Below, one piece after another: positions 1-12,557 of a DNA stretch of 64,000 nt; position 1 is the stretch's first letter; the number at the start of each line of letters is the position of its first letter. Under the pieces are notes generated by a model. That model did not search any database. It was not told the origin of the DNA and was given only the letters and a program-made list of their open reading frames with translations. This DNA comes from Euryodendron excelsum (Eukaryota > Streptophyta > Magnoliopsida > Ericales > Pentaphylacaceae). The stretch covers positions 17,667,501 to 17,731,500 of the forward strand of contig CM065389.1 of the NCBI GenBank assembly GCA_033060915.1, in the 5' to 3' direction. The translations under genes were made by a program, and so were the position numbers.

Positions 1-1363
1 TGCAACACATGGATGAAATCGAAATTTATGAGAACTAAAATTAGACAAAAAATCTTTAGGGGTTTATGAGTTGATTTTTTTACTATCGCCTAGGCAATTA
101 ATTGAAAGTGGCAATTAAAAATACTAATTTGAGCAATTAAAATCTAAAGAACACAATTTAATCATCTTGAGAATTCTATCACAACTTAAACAATTAAAAC
201 TAAGTTAATTTTGAGCCAATGGAAATTCGAATAAAAATAGTCCGGGATTTAAATTGAATAAAAAGTGGATTTGGGTACAATTGCTTGAATCTACCAATTT
301 TAGCATAGAATTTGAAAGAGAAAATTTAGGTTAACTCAAATTAAGGATCTTGCAAAGGATCCTTGATTCTAAAGATTTAGCTTTGAAATTCTAGGGTTCT
401 CTAATTAATATGGAATTAGATTTACTCACAATTGAAATGTTCTTAGAAATAAATCACATGTTATTAACTATGATTATAGATCTAAGTTCTCTACAACAAT
501 TAATTTCAAAAATAGAGAAAAACACAATATAAATATTCAATGAGATTTAGAAACTCCCATTTCATTTTCCATGCTTTCTTTGGATGATCTTCACATTTGC
601 ACCTAAACAATGGTTTTAGCTTGAGCAATCCATGGAAGAAATCTTACATAAATAACCAACTAACATCTAAAACTATAAATCTACAATTTGTTGAATGAAA
701 TTCTAGTTTAGATTACAAAGAAAATACGGGGAAGATTACGTCAAGTAGAACAAGAATCTAGTTTGAATTTATCCCAAAACCAAATACAAAATCCTAACTA
801 CAAAATTCAAATATAATACAACCAAAATACAACATTCCCTTCGGTTTTCTCCTATTCTCCTGTGCAAAACACTCCAAAAACATTCTCCTCTCATTCTTTG
901 GCGGCTGCTTGGTTTTAGGGCAACATTTGCGCAGTGCGTCTGAAGTGTGTCTGGACGCACATGATAGTTGTTTTATCGTTTGAAAGGTCAGCCTGACCGT
1001 CCGAACACTCTTCGGATGCAAAATATCGACTCTGAAATGGCTTCAGATGCGAAACATCGACTCTGGAACTTTTTTTTCTAACTTAGTGTTCGAACGGTAA
1101 GTCGTGCATTCGAACGGTGCGTATGAATGGTGAAACTATCATCCGAACGGTAAGTCCGAACAGTGAAATCATCGTCCGAAAGGTGCGTTCGGATAGTCTT
1201 CTACACTTTAAGCCATTTTTGTCATTTTAACCCAAAAAAACCTGCAATACACTGAGGAAACCAGTTTAGAACAATTTATTACTATAAACCTATTCTAATA
1301 AAGATATTGGGGCTAACAAATAACTAATTAGGGGACAAAGATTACACTTTTAGAGTGAAATCA
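1..1363. mobile_element. LTR-like repeat fragment, cut by window edge
   Basis: Noncoding AT-rich sequence whose layout matches the probable solo LTR at 33366-35016. Both have a long stretch rich in 'caattaaa' words, then a GC-richer block of repeated CGAACGGT/CCGTTCGGA words (about 940-1200 here, 34560-34640 there), then an end reading 'attacacttttaNNGTG..ATCA'. The right end is placed at the TCA at 1361-1363. The left end lies outside the window, so no target duplication can be checked. The homology is judged by eye and is distant. Confidence 0.45.
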
Positions 1364-1497
1364 TGAACAAAGCTAGAATTTCCTAGGGCATGAACTTCTA
1401 GGGCTTCAAGGAGGTACCTCTTGGACCAATTATGAGAAAAAATCCTTTAAACATGGAGTTTAAAGAGTTTTGAAAACTAAATTTTGAAAGAGATGTT

Positions 1498-1715
1498 CTA
1501 GGGCTTAAAAACCCTAATATGGCCTTTGGAGGCCTTTTTGAATATACCACTTTTCTAAAGCAATCCTAACCATGGGAAGTTCTAGAATCATTCTGAGGTT
1601 GTGACTAGGGTTGTGAAACCCTAATATGGACCTTGGTGGTCACTTTGAATATGTCACTTTCCTATGAAAACTATAACCATGAGGAGGTTAGAATCAAACT
1701 AGGATTGTGAGTTTG
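1498..1715. repeat. Two tandem copies of a ~108-bp unit
   Basis: The segments starting near 1501 and 1609 share the order 'aaccctaatatgg.cctttgg.gg', 'ttgaatat..cacttt', 'ctaaccatg' and 'tagaatca', so this is a diverged tandem duplication. The sequence around it (1364-2215) shows no convincing gene. Confidence 0.55.
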
Positions 1716-2215
1716 AAAATAAGAATAATGCGTGAACATGACAAATATAATGTATTAGGGTTGTGAACATGCAAGGTTGAAGGTTTGACCACATTGCAAG
1801 GGGCCTTAAGACCATACCGTGATTAGTTAGGCTAAAGAAAAACCCCTAACACGGTGATCTTCCCGAAGCTTCTCTTAGGCATGGACCTAAGTTTCCCTTG
1901 TTCAAGCATGCAAGAAGAGGGGTAGAAGATGGAGATTAAAAGAGAAAATAGTTCAAGTGGACTATGAAGGAGAATAAATGGAGTGGGAGAGCATACAAGT
2001 AAATTAGAAAATCATGCCTTGTCTTTAACCTTCAATGGAGGTTTTGCCTTGGACTTAAGAAGCCTTCAAGAGCTTTGAAGAGGTTAGAGTTAGCTTTCAA
2101 TAGAGCTTGGAGACTAGGGTTAGAGTGTATAGGACTAGGGAGGCTCAAACCCTTAGAGAGATTAGAGTTTTGAGGGAATTTGGGGGCTGCAGAGAGTTTT
2201 ACAAAGATTTTTTTT

Positions 2216-3095
2216 TGCGATTTTCTAGACCTGGAACATGTTGGGGGGTGTTTTGTATTTATAGGCCAATTTTTGGATGAAGTGGCGCTACTAGGAGTGG
2301 AGCCTAGCCAATTTTTGGCCTAGTGCCACTACTAGTGGTGCCATCTTGGTATGATAATGATCCTAAAGATTTGATATGCCTTGTGTTGCAAAACGAAGAT
2401 CTGGGCGCCACTTCTAATGGGTCTAAGCCATTTTTTGGCATGACTTCATTGTTTGTGGCTCTAATTTGATCTGGAAAGCTGTCGGGCTGAGGGGCATAGG
2501 TATAAAAGAGATAAGGGCATCCGAGAGCGCCTCAAGGGTTGCCGGTTTGATATCTAGAACCGGAATAGTTAAATAAGATGATCATTCTACTAGGGGCAAA
2601 ACGGTTATTTGGACTGGGAAATATCAGAATGGACCAGGATGGCACTTGGAAATTGGGGATACTCGTGGGAGTGCCCTGGAGATTTACCATTTTGATGCCT
2701 AGAACCGGTGTGATTAAAAAGGATGACCGACCAAGTAGGGACAAAACAGTCATTTAAACTAGAAAATACCGAAATTGGTTCGAAGTCGACCGTGATGGGA
2801 TTCAAAGGCTAAGAACACTATTAAGAGTGTCCCAGGGGATTACCATTTTGATACCTAAGGCCGGCGTGGTTGAAAGGGATGACTGGCCCACCAAGGGCAA
2901 ACTGGTCACTTTGACTGTGACACACAGGAACGAGTCCAGAATTGACTGGAAAGGGATTTGGAGATTGGGAATACTCGTGAGAGTGCCCTTGGAGGTTTAC
3001 CAATTTGATACCCAGAGCCGGTTGAAAGCACTCCATTTTTGCCTGCTCGGCAATCTCTGGCCCGACTGGACTCGCATTCAAAAAGTATGACATGC
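2216..3095 (-). repeat. Diverged tandem repeats, left arm of an inverted pair
   Basis: About four units of roughly 150-160 bp, each carrying 'ttaccattttgatNcctagaNccgg', near 2543, 2687, 2849 and 2998. The reverse complement reads in the same order as 7130-7900: repeat units with 'gggtatcaa' and 'caaaacagtcattt' words, then 'gatggcacca', then 'ttggcctataaata' followed by CT-rich leader-like sequence. This suggests an LTR or leader of an unidentified retroelement in - orientation. Overlapping open frames of 60-90 codons on both strands look like chance. Confidence 0.5.
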
Positions 3096-3354
3096 ATTCA
3101 CCCCTTTACCTGTGCATTTTTAGAATTCTTATAAATAAACTGTTTTTGCACAAAAATTTATTCTATGTTTTTCTCTCTGAAATATGAAATAAGGAATAGA
3201 GCCAAAGCACAAAAAGAGCCAAGGTCATCCCACAACCAAGTAACCTCAGACATCTCCAGCACCGGTACACACCTCAGAAAGCTCAGACTTCCATAGCCGA
3301 CAAGAAACAGAGAATGGGACAATGGCCCACCCTCGATCTCCCCAATCAAACCTT

Positions 3355-3695
3355 GGACCTATCCAGAGGAGCATCATGCCGCCAGATGGAGTGTCAGGTC
3401 TAAGAGCATTAATTTCCCTATAGGAGTACATTCCGCCAGACGGAGCATAAATTTTTGCAGAGGAGTATCATTTTGCCAGACAGAGCGTCAGTTTAAAAAG
3501 AATCAATTTCCCCAAAGGAGTATTATTTTGCCAGACAGAGCATCAATTTCCCCAGAGGAGTATCATTTTACTAGACAGAGCATCAATTTCCCCAGTGGAG
3601 TATAATTCCGCTAGACAAAGCGCCGATTTAAGAAGAATCAATTTCTCCAAAGGAGTATCATTCTACTAGACAGAACGCTAGACATTGACCATAGG
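3355..3695. repeat. Minisatellite, ~40-bp unit
   Basis: About seven imperfect copies built on 'ccagacagagcatcaattt' followed by 'ccccagaggagtatcatttt'. Some units carry an extra 'aaaaagaatcaattt' piece. No coding potential is seen. Confidence 0.75.
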
Positions 3696-3959
3696 CCTCC
3701 TCAGAAGGCTACCTCAACCTGAACCTCAATCTTAGCATCAGCTCCGATAGCGACAGTATCAACATCTCCAACAACCTCATCTGGGGCATCCTCTACAGTA
3801 GCCTTAGCGAGGCCACCCTCTTCTTATCAGTAGCACTAGTCCTCTGCTTGACCAAAGCGGATCTCGTTATTGTCTCATGTGTAGATCATTGTCTCTCGCA
3901 TCAGCCATCCTGAAGACATGCTAGAAGGAAAGAGATACGGTAAAGTTTCATAGACAGGT

Positions 3960-6170
3960 AAGAGGTACGCAATAAAATAAAATAAAAAAAGACGAAAATT
4001 TTTTTTGAGTCAAAATAAATTTTTTATACATTTTTTCTTCAAAAGTTCAAATTTCGAGTCAAAATAAATTGTCTATACATTTTGTCTTCAAAAATTCAAG
4101 TTTCGAGTCAAAATGAATTTTTTAAACATTTTGTCTTCAAAAGTTCAAGTTCTAAGTTAAAACAAATTTTCTACAATTTTTGCCTGACATAATGAATTTC
4201 TCATACTTTTTGTCCAAGTTTCAAATCAAAATGGTTTCTACACTTTTCCCTTCAAAAGTTTATTTTCAAAATCAATTCTTAGGGTTTCTTAAATTTTTCC
4301 CTACAAAAGTTTATTTTAAAATCAATGCCTAAGCTTTTTCTAAAAGTTTATTTCAAAATCAAAGTCCAAACTTAGTTTCAAAATCAAATTTCAAAGTTCT
4401 ATTCAAAATCAATTCTCCAAGGTTTTTTAAAAATTTTCCTTCAAAAGTTTTATCACATTCTAGCTTTTCTAAACTCCTCTTTTAAAAAGTTTTGTTCAAA
4501 TTCCAAATCATTCTAAACTTCAAAAGTTTTATTTGACTTCTAATTCTAGGTGTCCTAAACTTTTTCAAAATCCATTTAGAAGTTTCCTAAACTTTTCCTT
4601 GAAAAATTTTAAGAATTTCGAGGGTTTTGCCAAACTTTTCCTTCAAAAAGTCTTATTCAAAATTAATTCCCAAAGTTTTCTAAACTTTATCTCCTAGAAG
4701 TCTTATTCAAAATCTGTTTCAAGGTTTTCTAAACTTTTTGCTTCAAAAGTTTTATCAATTTCAATGTTTTCTAAATTCAAATTCTATGTCAAAATTTTTT
4801 AGACTTTTTTCTTCAAAAAGTCTTATTCGACATCCATTCCAGATGTTTCTCTAAAACTTTACCTTTAAAAGTTTAATTCAAAATCAATTTTCAAAAGTTC
4901 CCTAAACTTTCTTCCGAAAGTTTTCATCAATTTCTAAGTATCCTTAAACCGTTTTGAATTCCAATTCAAGGTTTTCTAAATTTTCATTCAAAATCCATTT
5001 CAAGAGTTTCTAAACTTTTCCTTAACAAGTGTTTGTCAATTTCTAGGTTTCTCTAAACTTTTTCCTCCAAAGTTTTTTTCAAGATTTTCTAAACATTTCC
5101 TTGAAAAAGTTTTAATTCCAAATCCTATCAGAGTTTTTCAGGTCTTCTATGCCAAAAAAGCTCCACTCTCAAATGTTTTATCTTTTTCTTTCAAGAAGAT
5201 TCAATTTCAAAAATCTTCAACTCGTCCTTCATTTACAAAAAAAGGGTGATAAATAAATAAATCTTTCTCTTTCTCATTCAAAAAGATTTTATTTCAAAAA
5301 AAAAAAAAATACCATCTAGGTTTTTCTAACTTTTTCCTTCAAAAAGTTTGATTTCAAAAATACCTTTCTAGGTTTTTCTAAACTTCTTCCTTCAAGAAGT
5401 TTCATTTCAAAATCAACTTTCGGATTTTCTGAGCTTTCTCCTTCGAAAGCCCCTTTTTGAAAACATCTTCTTGGTTTCTAAAGCTTTTCCCTTCAAAAAC
5501 TCCATTTTTCAAAATTTTCGAGTTTTCATGTTTTTGCCTCGAAAAGTCTTATCTCCAAAATTTCAAACTTTTTCCTTCAAAAAGTTTGATTTCAAAAATA
5601 CCTTTCTAGGTTTTTCTAAACTTCTTCCTTCAAGAAGTTTCATTTCAAAATCAACCTTCGGATTCCTAAGCTTTCTCCTTTGAAAGCCCCTTTTTGAAAA
5701 CATCTTCTTGGTTTCTAAAGCTTTTCCCTTCAAAAACTCCATTTTTCAAAATTTTCAACTTTTCAAGTTTTTGCCTCGAAAAGTCTTATCTCCAAAATTT
5801 CGGGTTTTCAACCTTTCGCCTAAAAAACTCTAACCCTTCAAATTTCAAGTTTACAAACTTTTTTTTCAAAAAATTTCATTTGAAAAAAAACAAGTTCTGG
5901 GTTTTCAAACTTTTTCCTCAAAAGATTCATTTCGAAATTTTAGGTCTTCAAACTTTTCCTTTAGAAGTTTCATTCCAAATTTCAAAGGTTTTCTAAACTC
6001 TTCCAATTCAAATCCAAATCATTCCATTTCAAAAAGCGATTTCAAACAATGAACTTCAATTTCAAAATCAAGTTTTCAAAATTCCTAATTTCAAAAATCC
6101 AAACTATCCAGTTTTTAGACACAAAATTTCATTCCAAATTCCATCCCTCTGTTCGCCTCGTGGTCAACAT
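3960..6170. repeat. Degenerate satellite array (TTCAAAAGTTT-type)
   Basis: More than 2 kb made of variations on 'ccttcaaaaagtttNatttc', 'aaaatcaaNttt' and 'ggttttctaaacttttc' at a loose 45-60 bp spacing. Open frames here (for example 5471-5683 and 5694-5996) give Phe/Lys/Ser-rich translations that only echo the repeat and are not counted as genes. A later, cleaner duplication sits inside the array at 5329-5804. Confidence 0.8.
5329..5804. repeat. 238-bp tandem duplication inside the satellite
   Basis: The segment beginning 'actttttccttcaaaaag' at 5329 recurs at 5567 with very few differences through the 'gcctcgaaaagtcttatctc' word, giving a 238-bp period. It is far better conserved than the surrounding monomers, so it is a recent event on an old array. 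Confidence 0.8.
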
Positions 6171-6239
6171 GAGATTCTTACTTCATCGTTTTATGTCTTT
6201 GACAAGCAAAGACAGAAAAAGTGAAGTAACTATAAGCAC

Positions 6240-8150
6240 CCCATTTTTACCTGCTCGGCAATCTCCATCTCGACCGGATTCATATTCAAACTGACACAGC
6301 CCAGACCGGCTTTCCAAACTCAATTTAGTCAATCAACCGCTTCGCGGTCTAGCTGGGCCCAATAAAGGTAAAATGATAAAAATGCCCCTGGGGCATTGTT
6401 CGATCCAATTTCAATTGGCACATCTTCCTAAAGACAGTAAGTCCCTATTACAACCTCAATTCTAGTTTTAATTCCAATTCAGACCAATCAAACTCATTCT
6501 GATATATCTTTCGAGAAAGTTAATCTTTTAGAAGGCAAGTCCATCCAGTATGACACGTTTTTTGAGAATTTTTTTTGGAACGGTAAGTCCCTTCAAATCT
6601 ATCGACCGAGACAGAACCCAAGTCCTCAAGATGGTAGAACAGTTCACTTCTGGCATCTGTTAACCCGCCAATGTAGAATATTCGGTATCCGACACATCTT
6701 TCGAAAAAGTTGATCCCTTAGAGGATAAGACCATCTAGCAACTTCCTGAAATTAGACAGTCTCTGAAATGAATGCATATCATCAGAGTGACGAAAACACT
6801 CATAGACATCACAACCGTCAAAGTGGTGGAAACACTCGCAAACAGGTCAACATTGGGAATTTGCCAACAAGCTCCTTATGTCATCGTACCGAACTCGCCT
6901 CTTGGCCGTGACATATTTACTGAAAGACGAGATACCATTAGAAACCAACTTGTCATACACTGTTAGAGTGATGGAAACACACAAAATCCAAGTCAATACC
7001 AGTGCCTGCTAGTCCACTCTGGTAAAAAAATGGTTAAACTACCCCTTGGGCCCTTTCGACACGCTTCTCAAGAAAGTGCCTAAGGCCTTAGAGCCGTAAG
7101 TCCACCCTTCCAAGATTTTTCTAGGGATAATCTAGCACGTTTAAGTGCCTTTCAGTCACTTTCGGATCGATTCCGAGAGCATCCGGTCAAAATGACTATT
7201 TTGCCCTTAGGCATCCAATCGCCTCCAGGAAACAGACCGACTCTGGGTATCAAACCTGTTACATTCTGAGGATGCTTCCAATAGTATTACCAACCTTCTA
7301 ATGCTTTTTTGGATCAATCCGAGTCTATTTCAGCAAGCCCGGTGCAAAATGACTGTTTTGTCCCTAGTGGGCCGATCGCCTTTTCCAACTACAACAGCTT
7401 TGGGTATCAATTTGGCAATCTCTCGGAACATTCTCAATAGTATTTCCAATCTTCAAGCTGTCTCATAGGCCACTTTAGGTCCATTCTAATGTTTTTGCAA
7501 TTCAAATTACTGTTTTGTCCCTAGTGGGCCGGTCGACCTTTTTAACTATTCCAGCATTGTTTCTCAAATCAGTTACCTTCAAAGCAATCTGTCAAGGGTT
7601 CCAGTCCATCCTCGGCCTCCCGGATCATTCCTGAATTTTTCAGAGTCACTTCTAGTGAAGCTAAGCAAAAAATTATAAGGTAGTCTGTAGGACATGCGTC
7701 AAATCTTCTGTCTTACATCCCAAGAGTCAAAGATATTTTTCTTGCTGCTTTAAAAACTTCCCAAAGGAGATGGCACCAAGCCAATAAATGGCTTGGCGCC
7801 ATAATTTTGCACTGGCGCCACTGCAATAAGCACCAATTACTGTTCAAATTGCCTATAAATATAGACTCTCCCCCTATTCTAGTCGGTAAACTCAGTACAG
7901 AAACTCTGTCTCTCTTAAAACAATGCTCGAATTCTCTTAAAACCTAAGTTCTCTCAAGCCACTTCAAACCCTAGCCTCCATACACTCAAACCTTAGTCTT
8001 TATACACTCTATACAGTCAAACACGAACCTCTAAGCATCCACAGAAGATCAAGTGTTGCATCTTCAAAGTTCTCAAGATGAAACAAACAAAGCGAACAAA
8101 TCAAACAAAGTAAAGCAAAATTGCTAAGATCTTTTTGGGGTAAGGCATTA
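6240..8150 (+). repeat. Right arm of the inverted pair, leader-like end
   Basis: Starts with a block at 6236-6290 that matches 3029-3085 on the same strand (shared 'cctgctcggcaatctc'). It continues with tandem units of about 150 bp around 7150-7640 containing 'gggtatcaa' and 'ctgttttgtccctagtgggc', which match the reverse complement of 2520-3060. The end (7760-8050) has 'tggcttggcgcc', a TATA-like 'gcctataaatata' at 7852 and a CT/CA-rich leader with 'aaaccctag' words. It resembles the promoter side of a large retroelement, but the class is not identified. Confidence 0.45.
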
Positions 8151-8189
8151 AGGATAGTAGTTGACTTAATTAATTTGTCTATTTAAACT

Positions 8190-10250
8190 CCTTTGCTTGG
8201 TGATGTGCTTAAGAAAGTTTGGACCAGAAAGGATGTCAACTATGATCACTTGAAAGTCTTCGATTGTAGGATATTTGTTCATATACCCAAGGATGAAAGA
8301 TCCAAGCTTGATAATAAGGCAAAACATTGCATATTTCTTGGCTATGGGCATGAAGAGTTTAGCTATAGATTGTGGGATTCAGTTGACAAGAAAGTCATTC
8401 AAAGTAAAGATGTTGTCTTTCTTGAAGATCAAACAATTGAAGATTTTGACAAGACCAAACAACTTGAGTCAAATGCTAGTGATCTTATCGACTTAAAACC
8501 GACTTCTTCACCTATGGTGAATGATGAATATGCGAAGGATGTGCAACCACCTCTTCAAGATGTTAAAATTGATAATTTTCCTAATAATGTTGGCTACGAA
8601 AATGAGAGGGAGTAGCCAATTCAAGAGGAACCGCCACAAACTCAGTTAAGAAAGTTCACAAGAGAGCAGCAACCATCAAAGAAATATTCTCTAAGGGATT
8701 ATATGATGATTTCTAATCATGAGGAGCCCGAAAGCTACCAAGAAGCCATGGATCATGAAAACAAGAGTGAATGGTTGAAGGCCATGAATGAAGAAATGAA
8801 GTCGTTGCATGAAAATCACACTTATGACTCGATGAAGCCACCTAAAGGGAAAAAAGTGCTGAAAAATAAATGGATTTTTCAATTGAAGAATGATAGAAAA
8901 AATACAAGATACAAGGCACGACACATGGTAAGAGGATTTGGACAAAAACAAGGCATTGATTTTGATAAGATTTTCCAATCGATTGTAAAGATGTCATCTA
9001 TTCGGGTTGTACTTAGCTTGGCTGCAAGTATGAACCTAGAGATTGAACAGCTTGATATAAAGATCGCCTTTTTTTAAGGTGATTTGGAAAAGAAATTTAC
9101 ATGGAGCAATTAGAAGGTTTCAAAAAAATTGGAAAGAGCATCTTGTTTGTAAGTTGAAGAAAAGTTTGTATGGTTTAAATTAAGCACCAAGGCAATGGTA
9201 TAATAAGTTTGAATCTTTTATGACTGACCATGGTTATTCTAAGACAACTTCAGATCATTGTGCGCTTGTAAAGAAGTTCCCGAATGGTAAATTTATCATT
9301 CTCTTGCTTTATATTAATGACATGCTAATTATGGGTCAAGATTCTTCTAAGATTAACAAGTTAAAAATGGAGTTGAGCAAATCCTCAAAGCAAGTTCTTT
9401 GAATGAAAATTGTTCATGATTGCAAAAAGGGGCAGATCTGGTTGTCTCAAGAACGCTACATCGAAAAGGTCCTTCAAAGGTTCAATATGGACAAAGTAAA
9501 GCCCATTGGATGTCCACTTGCAAACCACTTCAAGCTTAGTTCAATGCAATCTCCTACAAGTGAGAAAGACAAAGAAGAGAAGCTGAAAATTCCTTATGCT
9601 TCAGCTGTTGGTTCATTGATGTATGCCATGGTTTGTACAAGGCTGGATATAGCTCACGCCGTTGGTGTTGTTAGTCAATTCCTCTCTAATCCAAGTAAAG
9701 AACATTGCACAGCAGTTAAATGGATTCCCAGGTATATTAGAGGCACTTCCAAAGTTTGTTTATGTTTTGAAAATGGAAACCAATGCTTGATGGGTTCACG
9801 GATGATGACATGGTTGGCGATGTTGATTCTAGGAAGTCTACTTCTGGATATATGATACCCTTTACAAGGTAGCTATAGCTTGTCAATCAAGATTGCAAAA
9901 ATGTGTGCTCTATCTACTACAGAGACTGAATTCATTGCTATTACCGAAGCTTGCAAAGAATTGTTATGGTTAAAGAAGTTCTTACAAGAGTTGGGTTTGA
10001 AACAAGAGAGGTATGTTCTTTATTATGATAGTCAAAGTGCAATCCACTTGAGCAAGAATTCAACTTTCCATTTAAGATCAAAACATATTGATTTTAGGTA
10101 TGTTCTTTATGTGTTGAGCATGAAGATGTTGCAACTTGAAAAGTTCATACTGATGATAATGGTTCGGATATGATGACTATGGTTTTGTCTAAGGATAAAC
10201 ATGTGAAGTGTCGAACTTTGGCTGGTTTGGTTGACCTTTTCATATAAATT
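8190..10250 (+). pseudogene. Ty1/copia pol remnant, 5'-truncated
   Basis: In order: the end of integrase and its linker (about 8193-8700, with YDHLKVFDCRIFVHIPKDER), then reverse transcriptase with EAMDHENKSEWLKAMNEE, KNKWIFQLK and YINDML in place of the usual YVDDML, then IPYASAVGSLMYAM, then RNase H with STTETEFIAITEACKELLWL and KHIDFRY. Breaks: a TAG at 8613-8615, a TAA near 9075, a lost base just after it, a TAA at about 9180 in YGLN*APRQW, and further frame changes at 9402 and 9855. Gag, protease, the integrase core and the 5' LTR are missing; the left edge abuts the repeat arm at about 8150-8190. Clearly dead. Confidence 0.92.
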
Positions 10251-10264
10251 GGGAGGCGGAGAAT

Positions 10265-11005
10265 TGTTGAGGTCCCTCGTAATTTGGCTTGGGTCCCATT
10301 TGATTATGTCTATAACCATTTAATGGTCTTTGCATTTAGTTGGGCTGAGTTAATTAGCTCATTGGAATTATCCTGTTTTGAATATCTATGCATGACTTTT
10401 TATCTTCTATGTGCTCTCTAATTGGTGGAGTTTGGTGGCATCTAGTTTGCCATATTTAAGAGGTGTATAGAATGGGATAAATGATTTGAATATACAGATT
10501 TGGTGTGAAGAAAGTAAAGAGTTTTCTAAAGCATTATTGAGTGTTTTGCTATTGCAGTCTTGCCTTCTTTATTTTGTTCGTTGCACTTTACAAAGATGGC
10601 TATATCTCTCCAAAAAAGTCCATCCATATAAAATTCGACAACTGATTCTTCTCCAATTAAATCAGTTTTTGTCTTGAAGTCAGCTACTTTCTAGTGACTG
10701 TAGGTTGTTTTTTTTTTTTTTTTTTTTTGTCTACCTTGTTTGGGCATTTGGGTGAGGCCTTACCTCTTTGATTTGGGCATTGTTGGAATACACCTGACGA
10801 TGCTTTTGTAGACTTTTGTGTCTATTTGTAATCATTTGTAAACTCACTTGGTGATAGTGAATTTGGAGCCCAAACTTGTGGATGTACCTCAAGTTTAAGG
10901 GAACCATATAAATCTCTAGTGTTTATTTTGTGTGGTTGATTTGCATATTGTTATTCATTCCATTTCATTGATATATTTTTGTGGGAATCCGTTTTATTCC
11001 CAACA
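10265..11005 (+). mobile_element. 3' LTR of the truncated copia
   Basis: A purine tract 'gggaggcggagaat' ends at 10264 and is followed at once by TGTTGAGG. The segment closes with CCCAACA at 11005, so the ends form the short inverted repeat TGTTG/CAACA. Length 741 bp. Inside are a T-run at 10709-10728 and 'ggtgtatagaatggg' type leader sequence. The first five bases beyond are TAATC; they cannot be compared because the other end of the element is lost. Confidence 0.85.
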
Positions 11006-11705
11006 TAATCTAGATGTTATTTTACAGATTGAGAACAAAGTTATAAAATGAATATGAAAATAAATCTTGCCACTCTCACTCTCTTTCTATCTCTTCGATC
11101 AAACTAGATTCCTCCCAACATCTCTCTCTCTTTAACTCTCAACGTTAATGCTCTATCAATTATTATATGCCTATATTTATTCGAATTTTTTAACTTCTGA
11201 ATTATTTAAATGACCAATTCTTTAAGGAAACAAATGCAGCCTACGTTTCTATCTAAAATACTTTAATTCTTTTTTCCTATTTTCACTTTTATCTTCCCTT
11301 TGTTTTGCCCAAATTCTTGCTATTGGGTATTTTAGCTTTCATTCATAATGTTCTGTGGAAATGTTGGGATCTTCTTTGTTTTTTGGTACTTTAAGGTCTC
11401 CAACCATTTTTAATTATTGTTAAACTTAAACCTATATTGTCAGGAACAAAATTTTGACAATGATGATATGGCATTCATACAGATATTAGACTATAAGTAC
11501 AATCCCTGGGCCAACAACAGAAAGATACATGTTCAATCATCAATGCTATGGCTTATTTGCATAAAATTGGAAGAAATTAGTGCAACTCTATAAACAATAA
11601 TTTTGGATTGAGAGGACAAAACTTTTTTAAAACATGCAAGGAAGTCCATACAAAACAATGCACATTACTAGTTGGAAAAAAAGTTTCAAATGATCATCCT
11701 TAAGT

Positions 11706-12068
11706 TATGTTTGGATTTCAAATTTAATAACAGGAAGGGAAGAAAAATGAAAACAAAACGAAATGAAGGAGAAAAGTTGTATAATTTTTTGTTTTTTTTT
11801 TTTGGCTAAGCTCAGAATTTGAGGAAAAAAACAACAAAAGCATTTCTCAAAAAATTCATTTTAACAGGGGAAAGAAAAGAAAAATAAAAACAAAATAAAG
11901 AAGAAAAGCTACAATTGTTTTTTTTTTTTTGGGTTCAGCTAAGAATGTGAGAGCGGGGTAAGAGGGGGGGGGGGTGAGGGGAACGAAGAGGAATTTCTCA
12001 AAAAATACACTTTTACTTCGTTTTCATGTGTTTCTACTTTTCCTCATCAAATTCTAGATCCAAACATA
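11706..12068. mobile_element. MITE-like element
   Basis: The outer ends TATGTTTGGAT (11706) and ATCCAAACATA (12058-12068) are inverted copies. The interior is A/G-rich, with a T-run and the 'ggctaagctcagaat' type block occurring twice, and a G-run at 11964-11972. No open frame. No clear target duplication was seen. The rest of 11006-12408 is AT-rich, with nothing recognisable. Confidence 0.55.
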
Positions 12069-12408
12069 GCATTAGTGAAATGTATAGAGATTCATAACAT
12101 TTACTTCCAACAAGGAGATATAGGAATAAAAATAAGTACAATGGCCAAATGAAAGTTCAAAAGACATTAATTAGAGACGAACAGTAAAGTATGTTATTAA
12201 AGTGAATTGATAAAGGTCATGGCTATCACCTTGAGCGAATTTACAGTAATTGTTACAGAATCCAAGTTTAATTACCTTTTTACAAGTTTTACTACAAATT
12301 GCTTTAGGAGCTTAAGGCTTCCCCATGATAATTTCTCCATGGCTAGCCAAGAGATTAACATTATATTAAAACAAACAAAGTTTGACAGTTCAAATACCAG
12401 AAAATTCT

Positions 12409-12557
12409 TTAAATTCTCTCCTGCAAATTTGGCTGGATTGGCTGCTCACGAAAGGCAAAAGGCATCTGGGCCTGGTAGTCTTGCACTCGCTAATGATGAT
12501 ATCAATTCTCCATCTCCTTACTCTCCATGGTCGTCTCTTGCTGATCGTGCCAATGAA
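12409..12557 (-). pseudogene. Last exon of the PISTILLATA/GLOBOSA-like pseudogene
   Basis: The reverse strand reads HDQQETTMESKEMEN, a stop, YHH, a stop, RVQDYQAQ and then MPFAFREQPIQPNLQERI and TAA at 12411-12409. The second part is the C-terminal PI motif, diagnostic of the PISTILLATA/GLOBOSA lineage of B-class MADS proteins. Two in-frame stops (TGA and TAG) lie before the motif. A possible acceptor is the AG at 12542-12541. The matching exons 1-6 are at 30924-32642 on the same strand, so this is the distant 3' end of that gene and not a separate locus. The open + frame over the same bases (12207-12599) is its shadow. Confidence 0.88.

Noticed and set aside
2827..3090. Overlapping 87- and 90-codon frames on both strands
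   Set aside because: They lie in tandem repeats with no family match; open on both strands by chance.
5471..5996. Phe/Lys-rich open frames of 70 and 100 codons
   Set aside because: They only translate the satellite units, and the same residues repeat at the satellite spacing.
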